Shown piece by piece: positions 18,922 to 27,516 of a stretch of DNA of 64,000 nucleotides. Made by a program: the position numbers and the translations under genes. Origin of the DNA: an uncultured Saprospirales bacterium (GTDB lineage Bacteria > Bacteroidota > Bacteroidia > Chitinophagales > Saprospiraceae). The notes under the pieces are model-generated. The model had not been told where the DNA came from and made no database searches. It was given only the letters and a program-made list of their open reading frames with translations. Numbering within the stretch: position 1 is the first letter of the stretch; each line of letters begins with the position of its first letter. Location: NCBI GenBank assembly GCA_937926355.1, contig CALAZP010000072.1, positions 3,842 through 67,841 of the forward strand, read 5' to 3'.

Positions 18922-19233
18922 ATGTTCGCAATCGTAAAGATAGCTGGTCAGCAATTCAAAGTCGAGGAAGGTCAAGAGATTTTCGTCCACCAGTTAGAAG
19001 CCGCGGAAGGAGACAAAGTCACATTTTCTGACATATTGTTGTTGGATAAAGACGGAAAAGTTTCTGTAGGCAAGCCGTTATTGAACAAGGCATCCGTTGG
19101 TGCAACTGTTTTAAACCATCAAAAAGGAGACAAAGTAATTGTCTTTAAGAAAAAGAGAAGGAAGGGTTACCGGGTAAAGAATGGTCACAGACAGTGTTTT
19201 ACCAAGATTAAAATAGATTCAATCAAAGCTTAA
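18922..19233 (+). CDS. rplU: 50S ribosomal protein L21
   Basis: The protein has 103 residues, the standard L21 length, opening MFAIVKIAGQQFKVEEGQEI and ending with the family tail GHRQCFTKIKIDSI. L21 binds 23S rRNA and L20 in the large subunit. It is followed after 12 bp by rpmA (L27), the usual bacterial pairing. It has no C-terminal extension, while its partner L27 carries a helix-hairpin-helix module. Confidence 0.98.
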   Translation: MFAIVKIAGQQFKVEEGQEIFVHQLEAAEGDKVTFSDILLLDKDGKVSVGKPLLNKASVGATVLNHQKGDKVIVFKKKRRKGYRVKNGHRQCFTKIKIDSIKA

Positions 19234-19245
19234 AAGAATAGTGAA

Positions 19246-19899
19246 ATGGCACATAAAAAAGGTGTAGGTAGTACAGATAATGGCAGAGACAGTAAAAGTA
19301 AAAGACTAGGCGTCAAGTTATTTGGAGGTCAAGAAGCCATTGCTGGAAACATAATCGTAAGACAAAGAGGAACCAAATATCACCCGGGAAACCACGTTTA
19401 CATGGGTAAAGACTTCACTTTGCACGCTGCAATTGATGGGACGGTAGTCTTCTCTAAGAAGAAATCCAATAAAACTTTTGTAAGTATTCAACCAGAAGGA
19501 ATACCAGTAACGGAAAACAAAAGTAAAGTAGCTAAAGAGGTTTCGAATGCAGCACAAAAAGTAGCTGATCCAAAAACCCCTAAAAAAGCTGAACCTGTAA
19601 AATCCGGAGATAAAATTACTTTGCCTAACGGCAAAAAAGTTGCTCCCGACGATTTAAAGTTAATTGAAGGAGTAGGTCCTAAAATCGAAGGTTTACTCAA
19701 TCAAGCGGGGATTAATACATGGGAAGCATTTGCAAATGCCTCAATTGATCAATTACAATCTATACTTGATGAAGCTGGCAGTCGTTATAAAATGCATGAC
19801 CCAGGAACTTGGGCCAAACAAGCGAAGATGGCTGCAGCAGGACAGTGGAATGAATTGGTTGCACTTCAAGATGAGTTAAAAGGAGGCAAAGAAAATTAA
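19246..19899 (+). CDS. rpmA: 50S ribosomal protein L27 with C-terminal helix-hairpin-helix extension
   Basis: Residues 1-86 are a full L27 (MAHKKGVGSTDNGRDSKSKR, FGGQEAIAGNIIVRQRGTKY). L27 sits near the peptidyl-transferase centre with its N-terminal tail, which here has no cleaved leader. The gene continues without a stop to 217 residues, whereas normal L27 has about 85. Residues 87-137 are a Lys/Pro-rich linker, and about 138-217 form a helix-hairpin-helix module (KLIEGVGPKIEGLLNQAG) ending WAKQAKMAAAGQWNELVALQ. The frame is uninterrupted, so this is a genuine fusion. The 3' end overlaps the BatE-like gene on the other strand by 4 bp. Confidence 0.95.
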   Translation: MAHKKGVGSTDNGRDSKSKRLGVKLFGGQEAIAGNIIVRQRGTKYHPGNHVYMGKDFTLHAAIDGTVVFSKKKSNKTFVSIQPEGIPVTENKSKVAKEVSNAAQKVADPKTPKKAEPVKSGDKITLPNGKKVAPDDLKLIEGVGPKIEGLLNQAGINTWEAFANASIDQLQSILDEAGSRYKMHDPGTWAKQAKMAAAGQWNELVALQDELKGGKEN

Positions 19900-20651
19900 A
19901 TTTTCTCGCCGTCCTCTTTCTTAACCCACCCTTGAATATCTTTTTCAAGCCATACCTTGTACCAAGTATCCAAGGAATCTATAAGAAGGGATTTTTTACC
20001 TTGAGGAATATTATCAATTACAGGACTTAAAATATCAGGAGCTAAGTAAATCTTAGCTCCTTTCTTATTTAGTGTAATATGGTAATTGCTGTTATTTTCA
20101 TATCTGGAACGAATACTTCCTAGGGAAAATGATAATAATGAAACGATAAGGCCAAATATTCCAAAATAAAATCCTACTTTTTTAATAGGCCTACTTGATG
20201 CAAATAGCCATAATAAACCAAGGACCAATACCAACCAACTAGAAATAGTAAAAAGAAACGCCCATTTTTCAGCACTTAACCATCCTGAAAATTCAAATGA
20301 GACTTTATCAAAAAGGGAGGTAAACAAAACCTCTTGACCAGATTCTAATTGAAGGGTTAACATTTCAAGATTATTCCTTATTGATGAATCATTAGGATCC
20401 AAAATCAAAGCCCGTTCATAATATAATCGCGCCTGAACTAAAGCACCTAGTCTATGATAACAATTCGCCAGATTGTAATAAAGATCTGCGGAAGATCCAC
20501 TTGTTTCAATCAATTCTTCATAAATATGGGCAGCTTTTTCAAAAGAGTTTTCTGAAAAAAATTGTGCAGCCTTTTCTAATTGCTCTGATTCCATAGCGGT
20601 AACCTCTACATGAAAAGCAAATAAAAAGAAAACAAAAAACCATTTCATCAT
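19896..20651 (-). CDS. BatE-like TPR membrane protein with SH3-type domain
   Basis: The protein has 251 residues: a signal peptide, tetratricopeptide repeats at about 25-105 (LYYNLANCYHRLGALVQARL), two membrane helices at about 135-190 (WAFLFTISSWLVLVLGLLW; FGIFGLIVSLLSFSLG) and a C-terminal SH3-like domain at about 200-250 with WYKVWLEKDIQGWVKKED. The layout is that of BatE in the Bacteroidota bat (aerotolerance) operons. Here it stands apart from other bat genes, last in a run after OstA-like and FAD-oxidoreductase genes. Its start shares one base with the upstream stop (TAATG). Confidence 0.72.
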   Translation of the reverse strand: MMKWFFVFFLFAFHVEVTAMESEQLEKAAQFFSENSFEKAAHIYEELIETSGSSADLYYNLANCYHRLGALVQARLYYERALILDPNDSSIRNNLEMLTLQLESGQEVLFTSLFDKVSFEFSGWLSAEKWAFLFTISSWLVLVLGLLWLFASSRPIKKVGFYFGIFGLIVSLLSFSLGSIRSRYENNSNYHITLNKKGAKIYLAPDILSPVIDNIPQGKKSLLIDSLDTWYKVWLEKDIQGWVKKEDGEKI

Positions 20652-22363
20652 TATAGCCTTTTAGTTTTTATTAACGATAGAATTCCAACGGGCCTATTGG
20701 TATTATCCCACCTAAAACCCTCCAATTTTAGTTCCTCTTGATCTGCCTCTTGAATAGGAATAAAATAGGATTCCACTTCATTATAATTTTTGATGGCATC
20801 CACCTCTCCTTCTTTAAACTGAATAACCATATTGCTACTAGAGGATTGATTAACACCTATGTAGGCGTTTTCCTCATCTAAAACATAATATATCGTTTCA
20901 GCATTTCCATTTACCCAAACTTTATGAATATCCCCTTCGAGAAAATGAATATCAATCACTCTCCCTTTAATTTGATTGAAAAGAATTTCATCAGCAGAAT
21001 TAATCATAAATCCATTTCCCAATAACTCCAGATGATCTACAGTTTTATCTGAAAGTAACATAAAAATCGAATCAGCATAAAAGGCACTAGTATCTGACCA
21101 AAGGACTGGCTTTTCATAAAAGCTAAATCGTTCTTCCCTTTCAGCATACTCGAGTGAATCACAAATCAATTGCAAATCACTTTTAAAAACTCTTACATCA
21201 TGAAAAGCCAGAAATGTTCTTAAGGTATCTTCAATAGTAGTATCTACCTGAGAAATCGCAAAAAGAGTATCCGCTCCAAGATATAAAGTATCACCTTCCA
21301 TATTTAAAGCCAACAAAGGCCTAGAAAAAGGTTGATTATAAGCTTGGATAGACAAACCACGATTGGTTAAATGGGCAGTATCACAGGATATTCTCATACC
21401 AGCTGAAGTATCTACCCATTGTACCTTTCCAGTTGCCCAACCCATGCCCAAAATATCGTCGATTCGAATTTCATGCGCAGATATCTCTTGCGATTGATCG
21501 ATTACCTGTGCATTACCTTTTGCATCAAATTGCTTATTTAATTGATTAATAAAAATCGAATCTCCATTAATTTGCCTACCTGCCTCCCTAATAGAAGCCT
21601 TTCCGGATAAATAAGTTTGGCGATCTATTTGCCAATACAAAATCGAATCAGCTTGGGCTATTCTAATTGAGTCTGTATATACGGCATTATCAAAAAAAGA
21701 GGCGAATTTTGTCTTCTGATCATAGCTTCCTCCCTCAGCATAAAGGTTTGAACTATCTTGGGTTATAAAGATGGAAGGCCCTAAAAATGAAGCCAACTCT
21801 ATTTCAAATTTATATTGTACCGTATCCGAAAATAGCTGAAAATCCTCATGCTCAACATAAACCTCATTATAAAAGTGTGCTTCCTTATTATTCACCCAAT
21901 AAATTCCCGATTCTGAAGACAATACAATACTATCTGTTTGAATAGAGGAACGTACGTTATACTCCGCAACTTTAGTATTTAACTGATAATTTAAAGAAGA
22001 GGTAAATAATTTTTTATCATCAGAAACTAAAACTACGTTACCCAATAATTTTGCTGTTTCGGTTTCCGAATTATAGTTGAGGCGATCCGCATAAATAGTT
22101 ATGGAATCCCCCTGGGTAATGACCACGTTAGCATTCGCTTCTACCTGACTTTCATTCCAAATAGTCGCACTATCGCAATGAAGAACAGCTTGTTTATGAC
22201 TCATAACAACATGTCCAACTAAAGTCTGAACTTGATTTTTACCATTGATTTGAAATGAATAATTATCAGCATGTTCTACTTTAATCCTATTGGTCTCCAC
22301 ATCTTGAGACCAACCCTCTATTAGAGAAAGGAAAACTATTAAAAACAACAACCCTTTTTTCAT
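20651..22363 (-). CDS. OstA-like (LptA/LptD N-domain) periplasmic protein
   Basis: The protein has 570 residues with a signal peptide ending near GWSQ. It is built of repeated short beta-strand units of OstA type, for example LVGHVVMSHKQAVLHCDSA and LLGNVVLVSDDKKLFTSS. This beta-jellyroll fold carries lipopolysaccharide across the periplasm in LptA and LptD. No LptD beta-barrel follows, so it is closer to a long LptA-like bridge protein of the type seen in Bacteroidota. The start overlaps the FAD oxidoreductase stop (ATGA) and the stop overlaps the BatE-like start. A role in lipopolysaccharide transport is inferred from the fold. Confidence 0.82.
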   Translation of the reverse strand: MKKGLLFLIVFLSLIEGWSQDVETNRIKVEHADNYSFQINGKNQVQTLVGHVVMSHKQAVLHCDSATIWNESQVEANANVVITQGDSITIYADRLNYNSETETAKLLGNVVLVSDDKKLFTSSLNYQLNTKVAEYNVRSSIQTDSIVLSSESGIYWVNNKEAHFYNEVYVEHEDFQLFSDTVQYKFEIELASFLGPSIFITQDSSNLYAEGGSYDQKTKFASFFDNAVYTDSIRIAQADSILYWQIDRQTYLSGKASIREAGRQINGDSIFINQLNKQFDAKGNAQVIDQSQEISAHEIRIDDILGMGWATGKVQWVDTSAGMRISCDTAHLTNRGLSIQAYNQPFSRPLLALNMEGDTLYLGADTLFAISQVDTTIEDTLRTFLAFHDVRVFKSDLQLICDSLEYAEREERFSFYEKPVLWSDTSAFYADSIFMLLSDKTVDHLELLGNGFMINSADEILFNQIKGRVIDIHFLEGDIHKVWVNGNAETIYYVLDEENAYIGVNQSSSSNMVIQFKEGEVDAIKNYNEVESYFIPIQEADQEELKLEGFRWDNTNRPVGILSLIKTKRL

Positions 22364-23511
22364 GAATCAAGAGTTAGATCCGCCAATTCCATTCCTATTT
22401 TTGAACTTAACGCAACACCCATTCCACCTAATCTAACCCCAATAATCAAATTTTGGTTTAATCTCTTTACCAAAGGAGTTTTAGATGCACCTACCCCTAA
22501 AATTCCACTCCAACTATAATCAAATTGATAAGGCTCATCTATCTGAAAAAGCTCCTTCATCAAATTCTTAAGATAATCCATTATTATTGGGGTAGTTCCA
22601 AATTGATGGGTGGTTTCTCCTTGAAAATCAATATTACGACCACCACCTATTAAAATACGATTATTAATATTGCGAAAATAGACATACCCTTTATTTAAGT
22701 GAAAACCACCTCTTAACTGCAGCCCTTGAATAGGACTGGTTACCAAAACTTGATTTCGTACCGCTTCAATTTCAAGATTCGGGAGAAGTTGTGAAGTGAA
22801 ACCATTAGTGGCCACAATTAACTTAGATACAGGTAAAATCCAACCTAAATTACTTCTCAAGTATAGTTTTTCATCATTTTCAGAATAGATGATTTGATCA
22901 ATTGAAATCCCATAAAGTAAAATAATAGATAAATCTTTAGCCCTTTGTATTAAAGCATTCAGCATTTTACCAGTATCAATAAGACCTTCCAATCTATTAT
23001 AAATCAAGCCACTGACTGGTTTCAAACTAAGGTTACCAGGTTCGTTTTTTAAAATAGAAAAACAATTATTCAAGTTAAATTGATCCTCTACCAATATATT
23101 CAAATAATCAATTTTATCCATACAGTCAAAATATTCCCTTTTATCCTCTTTTCTAAATACTTCAAAGCCACCTACAGGTTCATATCCAATGGAAGTATCT
23201 CCCAACCTAGATCTCAAAATCTGCAGTCCTTCCCATCTAGATTTAATAAGGGTAATTACTTCGTCTTCCGAGGACGTACTCAAATCATCTAGAATTTCTG
23301 AAACACTTCCAAAACAAGCAAAACCAGCATTTTTTGAACTAGCACCTTGAGGAATAACAAATTTTTCTAGAACACAAACCTTTAATTTTGAATTCTTCTC
23401 CTTTAAGGAAATAGCTGCGGAAAGGCCAACTAAGCCGCCACCTAAAATAAAAATATCAGCTTTAGGAATTAGGGATTTGGCCTCCCAATAACTTAAATTG
23501 TTAGCTTCCAC
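22360..23511 (-). CDS. FAD-dependent oxidoreductase of the DadA/glycine oxidase type
   Basis: The 383-residue protein has the dinucleotide-binding motif IFILGGGLVGLSAAISLKEK at about residues 20-39. SSKNAGFACFG and the C-terminal IIGVRLGGMGVALSSKIGME follow, as in D-amino acid/glycine oxidase-like deaminating enzymes. The start is a GTG at 23511, since no in-frame ATG lies near the N-terminus and GTG gives the correct spacing to the FAD motif. It is divergent from the DUF4293 gene with only 28 bp between starts. The substrate is unknown. Confidence 0.82.
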   Translation of the reverse strand: MEANNLSYWEAKSLIPKADIFILGGGLVGLSAAISLKEKNSKLKVCVLEKFVIPQGASSKNAGFACFGSVSEILDDLSTSSEDEVITLIKSRWEGLQILRSRLGDTSIGYEPVGGFEVFRKEDKREYFDCMDKIDYLNILVEDQFNLNNCFSILKNEPGNLSLKPVSGLIYNRLEGLIDTGKMLNALIQRAKDLSIILLYGISIDQIIYSENDEKLYLRSNLGWILPVSKLIVATNGFTSQLLPNLEIEAVRNQVLVTSPIQGLQLRGGFHLNKGYVYFRNINNRILIGGGRNIDFQGETTHQFGTTPIIMDYLKNLMKELFQIDEPYQFDYSWSGILGVGASKTPLVKRLNQNLIIGVRLGGMGVALSSKIGMELADLTLDS

Positions 23512-23539
23512 GGAACATTCTATATTTGAAAGAAAAAAG

Positions 23540-23899
23540 ATGATTCAAAGAATTCAAAGTATTTACCTATTAATTGGAATGGTTATAGGAATTGGTTCTT
23601 GGTTCCAAAATTACGCTCTACCATCTAACGTACTTCAAATGAGTTGGATTAGTACCATAATTTTATTGTTTCTAGGGATTGTTAGTTACAAAAATAGAAG
23701 AATGCAAATAATCCTATCCACATTTGCAGGATTAACTTTTTTATTTGCTCAGATATATTTAGTGATCAATTTTAATACTGAGGTAAAACCAATTTGGACA
23801 GGAATTACCATTTTTATTTTTTTAGGGATCCTATTTTTAGCAATTAAGAATATTAAAAAAGATCAAAAGATAATAAACAATACCAACCGACTTCGGTAA
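23540..23899 (+). CDS. DUF4293-family membrane protein
   Basis: The protein has 119 residues from the ATG at 23540, which gives MIQRIQSIYLLIGMVIGIGS, the opening typical of DUF4293 proteins of Bacteroidota. The open frame extends back to 23498 but would add unrelated residues that overlap the divergent gene. There are four hydrophobic segments. The function of the family is not known. The product is an integral inner-membrane protein. Confidence 0.8.
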   Translation: MIQRIQSIYLLIGMVIGIGSWFQNYALPSNVLQMSWISTIILLFLGIVSYKNRRMQIILSTFAGLTFLFAQIYLVINFNTEVKPIWTGITIFIFLGILFLAIKNIKKDQKIINNTNRLR

Positions 23900-23902
23900 A
23901 GC

Positions 23903-23940
23903 AAGGAAGGGTCTTAATTATTTCTAATTAAAACCCCTCC
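23903..23940. terminator. imperfect hairpin between convergent genes
   Basis: GGGTCTTAATT and AATTAAAACCCC form an imperfect stem around ATTTCT in the 66-bp gap between the DUF4293 gene (+) and the exbD gene (-). The place fits a shared terminator. The stem has a mismatch and the U-tract is poor, so the call is tentative. Confidence 0.4.
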
Positions 23941-23965
23941 ATTTATGTAGTCCTTGTAATAAAGA

Positions 23966-24433
23966 TTAATTAGGACGTTTTTTAGCTGAATAGTTCACTT
24001 TTAATTGTCCAGACTTTCTCAACTGAGTTTTTACATCTTGAACAATACCCATGGTAACATCTCCATCAACTCTAAGAGAAGAAGTTATTCTAGGTCTTTT
24101 AGCTTCTGGCACCTTAATTTTGTGCTTCTCAAGGAAAAGTGGGATTTCAGCTATATCAGCAAATTTATCCCCCAACTGCATTCTTGGCTTAGTTCCATAT
24201 ACATCTTGAAACTTTTTTACCGGTCTACCAATGTATAAGTAATTTACCAATGATTTCTCTTCAAGCTTAAGCAGTTCTGAAGCAAAAGGCGTGTTAACGC
24301 TTACTTTTAATTCAGAGTCCCTTAATACAGTAACCACCATAAAAAAGAACAAAAGCATGAAAATAATATCTGGTAAAGAAGCAGTTGAAACTTCAGGATC
24401 TGATTTCCCTCTTTTTTTAGAAAATTTTGACAT
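23966..24433 (-). CDS. exbD: ExbD/TolR-family biopolymer transport protein
   Basis: The protein has 155 residues with a single N-terminal membrane helix carrying the essential aspartate (LPDIIFMLLFFFMVVTVL) and a periplasmic domain. It is the second of two ExbD copies, 26 bp downstream of the first. ExbD dimers work in the pore of the ExbB pentamer and pass proton-gradient energy to TonB. Two ExbD genes after one ExbB and a small membrane protein is a familiar layout in Bacteroidota, where SusCD-type transporters depend on TonB. No tonB gene is in this run. Confidence 0.9.
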   Translation of the reverse strand: MSKFSKKRGKSDPEVSTASLPDIIFMLLFFFMVVTVLRDSELKVSVNTPFASELLKLEEKSLVNYLYIGRPVKKFQDVYGTKPRMQLGDKFADIAEIPLFLEKHKIKVPEAKRPRITSSLRVDGDVTMGIVQDVKTQLRKSGQLKVNYSAKKRPN

Positions 24434-24459
24434 AATGTTTATTTTTTCTGTTTGACAAC

Positions 24460-25014
24460 TTATTCTTCACCAAAATTGGTCGGTTCTGCTTCAGAAATCA
24501 CCAATGGAATCTCTCCTCTAATCTCTCTTTTGTATGCTGTTGGCATCTCTTCAGTATAAGGCACGCCGTATTTCCTCAAACTCAATTCGTTCCATAGTTC
24601 ATTGTAGGCGGCTTTTAGTTCGTTGTAAACTTCAAGATAAGTTCTGTAATTAGTACCCCTATCATTTTTAAGAGAAATGATGGCCATTGTTGGCTTTTCA
24701 GCCATATCTTCTCTCTTACTTGGGTTAGCTATAAATTCCTTAGCTAAATCCTTCAGTTCCCTTACTCTTGTCAGCTCTCCTCTAACCAGAATTTGGTTTT
24801 GAGCATTTACAAGAACAGAAAAAACATTGCGTTCTTTCAATTTGGTGATATCGGGTTCTTCTTCAGACCAGGGTGGCAACTTAACAGTAATACCTTTGTC
24901 CTCAACGATTGTTGTAGTAACTAGGAAGAATATAAGGAGCAAGAATGCGATATCTGCCATCGAACCGGCATTGATTTCGTTTTTCATTCTGTCCCTTGTA
25001 CTTTTTTTTGCCAT
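24460..25014 (-). CDS. exbD: ExbD/TolR-family biopolymer transport protein
   Basis: The protein has 184 residues. The membrane helix at about 18-38 contains the proton-carrying aspartate in SMADIAFLLLIFFLVTTTIV, and the periplasmic part is longer than in the second copy. It starts 6 bp after the stop of the four-helix membrane protein gene. With the ExbB-like channel upstream it should form a proton-driven motor for TonB-dependent outer-membrane import. The two ExbD proteins are clearly different in sequence, so they may form heterodimers. Confidence 0.9.
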   Translation of the reverse strand: MAKKSTRDRMKNEINAGSMADIAFLLLIFFLVTTTIVEDKGITVKLPPWSEEEPDITKLKERNVFSVLVNAQNQILVRGELTRVRELKDLAKEFIANPSKREDMAEKPTMAIISLKNDRGTNYRTYLEVYNELKAAYNELWNELSLRKYGVPYTEEMPTAYKREIRGEIPLVISEAEPTNFGEE

Positions 25015-25020
25015 GGAACT

Positions 25021-25497
25021 TTATTTAAAGAAGTTTCTAATCTCGAATATAACAAATGAAGCAGCTGCAACTAAAACTAAGGAAACAGCAGTTGCAATAG
25101 CGCCTCCGATAAACTTGAGGTTACTTGCACTGATATCAGATCCAGTTCTTTCTATTGATTCAGCAATTGCTCCGGTAGCTTCTCCTGGTGACATGGAAAA
25201 AGACACAAAAAAGATAGCTAAAAGGGCACCAAATCCTAAGATTCCAATCATAGAACCTTTAAAATTTCCAAGTATTTGAGACAAGCCAAATCCAACCATA
25301 GATATGGCAGCCAAAACTACCAATACTAGGGCTCCTTTGATCCCTACATCAAAAATACCAGTAGTGAATTGCTCTTCTTCGGGGAGCATGGAAAAACTAT
25401 CCATTCCTGATAAAGAGACTATCAGAAATAAAGCAGTTACCCCAATGCCTACACCGAAAGCAAGTCTTTGTCCGTTGTCGACTAAAAATTTATACAT
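25021..25497 (-). CDS. four-helix membrane protein of the ExbB-ExbD cluster, unknown function
   Basis: The protein has 158 residues with about four hydrophobic helices (for example VGIGVTALFLIVSLSG, GALVLVVLAAISMVGFG, IGILGFGALLAIFFVSFS and ATAVSLVLVAAASFVIFEI). It has an acidic loop MLPEEEQF after the first helix and a longer soluble loop before the last one. It sits between exbB (17 bp upstream) and exbD (6 bp downstream) on the same strand. I recognise the position from other Bacteroidota but no named domain. An accessory part of the proton-channel complex is an inference from context. Confidence 0.75.
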   Translation of the reverse strand: MYKFLVDNGQRLAFGVGIGVTALFLIVSLSGMDSFSMLPEEEQFTTGIFDVGIKGALVLVVLAAISMVGFGLSQILGNFKGSMIGILGFGALLAIFFVSFSMSPGEATGAIAESIERTGSDISASNLKFIGGAIATAVSLVLVAAASFVIFEIRNFFK

Positions 25498-25514
25498 ATT
25501 GGGTAACTTAAAGA

Positions 25515-26360
25515 TTATTTAAACAAATTATTACTAGCCATGATATCTACTAAAGCAATAGAAGCATCTTCCATTTTATTTACAATACCATCAATTTTGT
25601 TAACGATGTAATTGTAAAAAATCTGAAGAATAATAGCAGTTACCAAACCAAAAACTGTAGTTAAAAGGGCCACTTTAATACCACCTGCTACAACCGATGG
25701 TGATAAATCACCTACTGCTTCAATTCTATCGAAGGCTTGGATCATACCAATTACCGTTCCCATGAAACCAAGCATAGGCGCAATGGCAATGAAAAGTGAA
25801 ATCCATACCAAACCTCTTTCTAAAAGTCCCATTTGGACACTACCGTAAGCAACAATAGATTTTTCTACTGCTTCAGCACCTTCGCTAGAGCTTTTTAATC
25901 CTTCATACATAATAGAGGCTGTTGGTCCAGGAGTTGCTTTACAAACTTCCATTGCACTTTCAACACCTCCAGACTTAAGACGCTCATCAACACTAGAGAG
26001 CAACTTGTCTGTATTGGTGGTGGCAATGTTAAGAGTTATAATCCTCTCAATACAAAAAGCAAGACCAAGAATTAAACAAACCAATACAAAACTCATGAAC
26101 CTCCAGTCTCCGTCAATAAAATATTTCTTTAAAACTTGGTAACCGGTTAAATCAGCAGCAGGCTCAACTTCAGTAGCAGCTTGAACAGGAGCAGGTGCTT
26201 CTTCTTCCATCATTCCTTCGGCTTCGCCCATCCCTTCCTCTGTACCTTCTTCCATAACGGTTCCTTCTGTTTGGTCACCAGCCTGCTCGTCCTGAGCATA
26301 TACGTTTCCGGAGGTTACTGCCAAACCAAAAACTAGAAGCAGTAAAAGTAATTTTCGCAT
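25515..26360 (-). CDS. exbB: MotA/TolQ/ExbB proton channel protein with acidic periplasmic segment
   Basis: The protein has 281 residues from the ATG at 26360. A TTG two codons earlier is less likely. A signal peptide (MRKLLLLLLVFGLAVTSG) is followed by a low-complexity Glu/Met/Ala/Pro-rich stretch of about 50 residues, then the first main helix (FMSFVLVCLILGLAFCIE). The TolQ-type core GLVWISLFIAIAPMLGFMGT, VIGMIQAF and GGIKVALLTTVFGLVTAI follows. ExbB pentamers conduct protons for TonB-dependent transport. It is first in the cluster with the 158-residue protein and two exbD genes. Confidence 0.92.
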   Translation of the reverse strand: MRKLLLLLLVFGLAVTSGNVYAQDEQAGDQTEGTVMEEGTEEGMGEAEGMMEEEAPAPVQAATEVEPAADLTGYQVLKKYFIDGDWRFMSFVLVCLILGLAFCIERIITLNIATTNTDKLLSSVDERLKSGGVESAMEVCKATPGPTASIMYEGLKSSSEGAEAVEKSIVAYGSVQMGLLERGLVWISLFIAIAPMLGFMGTVIGMIQAFDRIEAVGDLSPSVVAGGIKVALLTTVFGLVTAIILQIFYNYIVNKIDGIVNKMEDASIALVDIMASNNLFK

Positions 26361-26424
26361 AGTCAATAAGGTTTTACGATTGTTCTTTTAAAAAATTAAA
26401 TAAAAATAAAATTAACAAAACCAG

Positions 26425-26512
26425 CGGAGAGAGCGGGATTCGAACCCGCGATACCCGGTTAGGGTATACACACTTTCCAGGCGTGCGCCTTCAACCACTC
26501 GGCCACCTCTCC
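26425..26512 (-). tRNA. tRNA-Ser (anticodon GGA)
   Basis: Read on the minus strand the sequence starts GGAGAGGTGGCCGAGTGG and ends with GGTTCGAATCCCGCTCTCTCC plus a discriminator G. The acceptor arm (7 pairs), the T-arm loop TTCGAAT and the anticodon arm CACGC-CTGGAAA-GTGTG are complete, giving anticodon GGA for UCC/UCU codons. The long variable arm (ATACCCTAACCGGGTAT) marks a class II tRNA as expected for serine. The CCA end is not encoded. Confidence 0.97.
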
Positions 26513-26721
26513 AGTTATTCCATCTTTGCCCGCCCTTTGCTTTCGCTTTAGTCTGAAAAATTAATTGGCACGTCAGCCAAAAAAGTTCACAGGCATTGCA
26601 AATTTTACAAAAAGAAACTATAAATCAAAATTAAATTTTCACAACAGTGATAATCCTGAGGCTCAATTTAATGAGACTTTTGATTTTAAAAAATTTTAAT
26701 TGTCAAATTTTTACTCCCAAA

Positions 26722-27489
26722 CTAGTTTTGAAAAACTTTTTCACTGTTCTCCCGAGTAATTGTTGCGATTTCTTCTTTTGAACAATTAAAAATTTGTGCC
26801 AACTTTTCAGCAATAAAAATCAAGTTAATGGGTTCGTTGCGCTTCCCTCGATTAGGAACTGGGCTTAAATACGGTGCATCAGTTTCCAAAACCAAATGAC
26901 TAGTACCTAATGCTGGAAGGACTTTATCCAACCCTCCATTCTTAAATGTAACTACCCCACCTATTCCTAGATAAAATCCCAAATCCATTATTCTTCTCCC
27001 TTGCTGCTCAGTGCCAGTAAAACAATGGAAAATCCCCTTCAAATGATTATAATTCCATTTCTCCAAACACTCTATAATTAGATCTGTCGCCTCTCTAGAA
27101 TGAATAACTATAGGTAAACTCCATTCAACAGCCCATTCCACTTGCCTTTTAAATGCTTGAATTTGCTCCTCTCTCAAGGATTGGTCCCAGTATAAGTCAA
27201 TCCCTATCTCCCCAACCGCACAAAAGGGAGCTTCTTTGCTACGATTAAATATAGCATCCAATTGCTTCTCAAAATTTTTCTTGACTGAACAGGGGTGGAT
27301 TCCAATCATAGGGAAAAGGTGTGCTGGATATTTTTTGCATAATTTTACCATCCCTCCCAGACTTATTTCGTCTATATTGGGTAAGTAAAACTTTTCTACT
27401 CCAATTTCTATTGCATTTTCTATTACTCGGTCTACATCTTCAGAAAAATCTTTCAGATATAAATGAGCATGGGTTTCAATTATTCTCAT
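26722..27489 (-). CDS. tatD: TatD-family metal-dependent hydrolase (DNase)
   Basis: The 255-residue protein has a TIM-barrel amidohydrolase fold. Metal ligands are visible as ETHAHLYL near the N-terminus, AVGEIGID, IVIHSREA, GIFHCFTG and ETDAPYLSP. TatD proteins are Mg-dependent 3'-5' DNases linked to DNA repair and fragmentation. The gene stands alone, divergent from the RNase H gene with 27 bp between the two starts. Confidence 0.92.
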   Translation of the reverse strand: MRIIETHAHLYLKDFSEDVDRVIENAIEIGVEKFYLPNIDEISLGGMVKLCKKYPAHLFPMIGIHPCSVKKNFEKQLDAIFNRSKEAPFCAVGEIGIDLYWDQSLREEQIQAFKRQVEWAVEWSLPIVIHSREATDLIIECLEKWNYNHLKGIFHCFTGTEQQGRRIMDLGFYLGIGGVVTFKNGGLDKVLPALGTSHLVLETDAPYLSPVPNRGKRNEPINLIFIAEKLAQIFNCSKEEIATITRENSEKVFQN

Positions 27490-27516
27490 CTTTGTCTTAA
27501 TTTAAATGTCAATTGA

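Noticed and set aside
26560..26612. TGGCAC and TTGCA elements resembling a sigma-54 promoter
   Set aside because: The spacing is far longer than the 5 bp needed between the -24 and -12 elements, and no gene lies suitably downstream.
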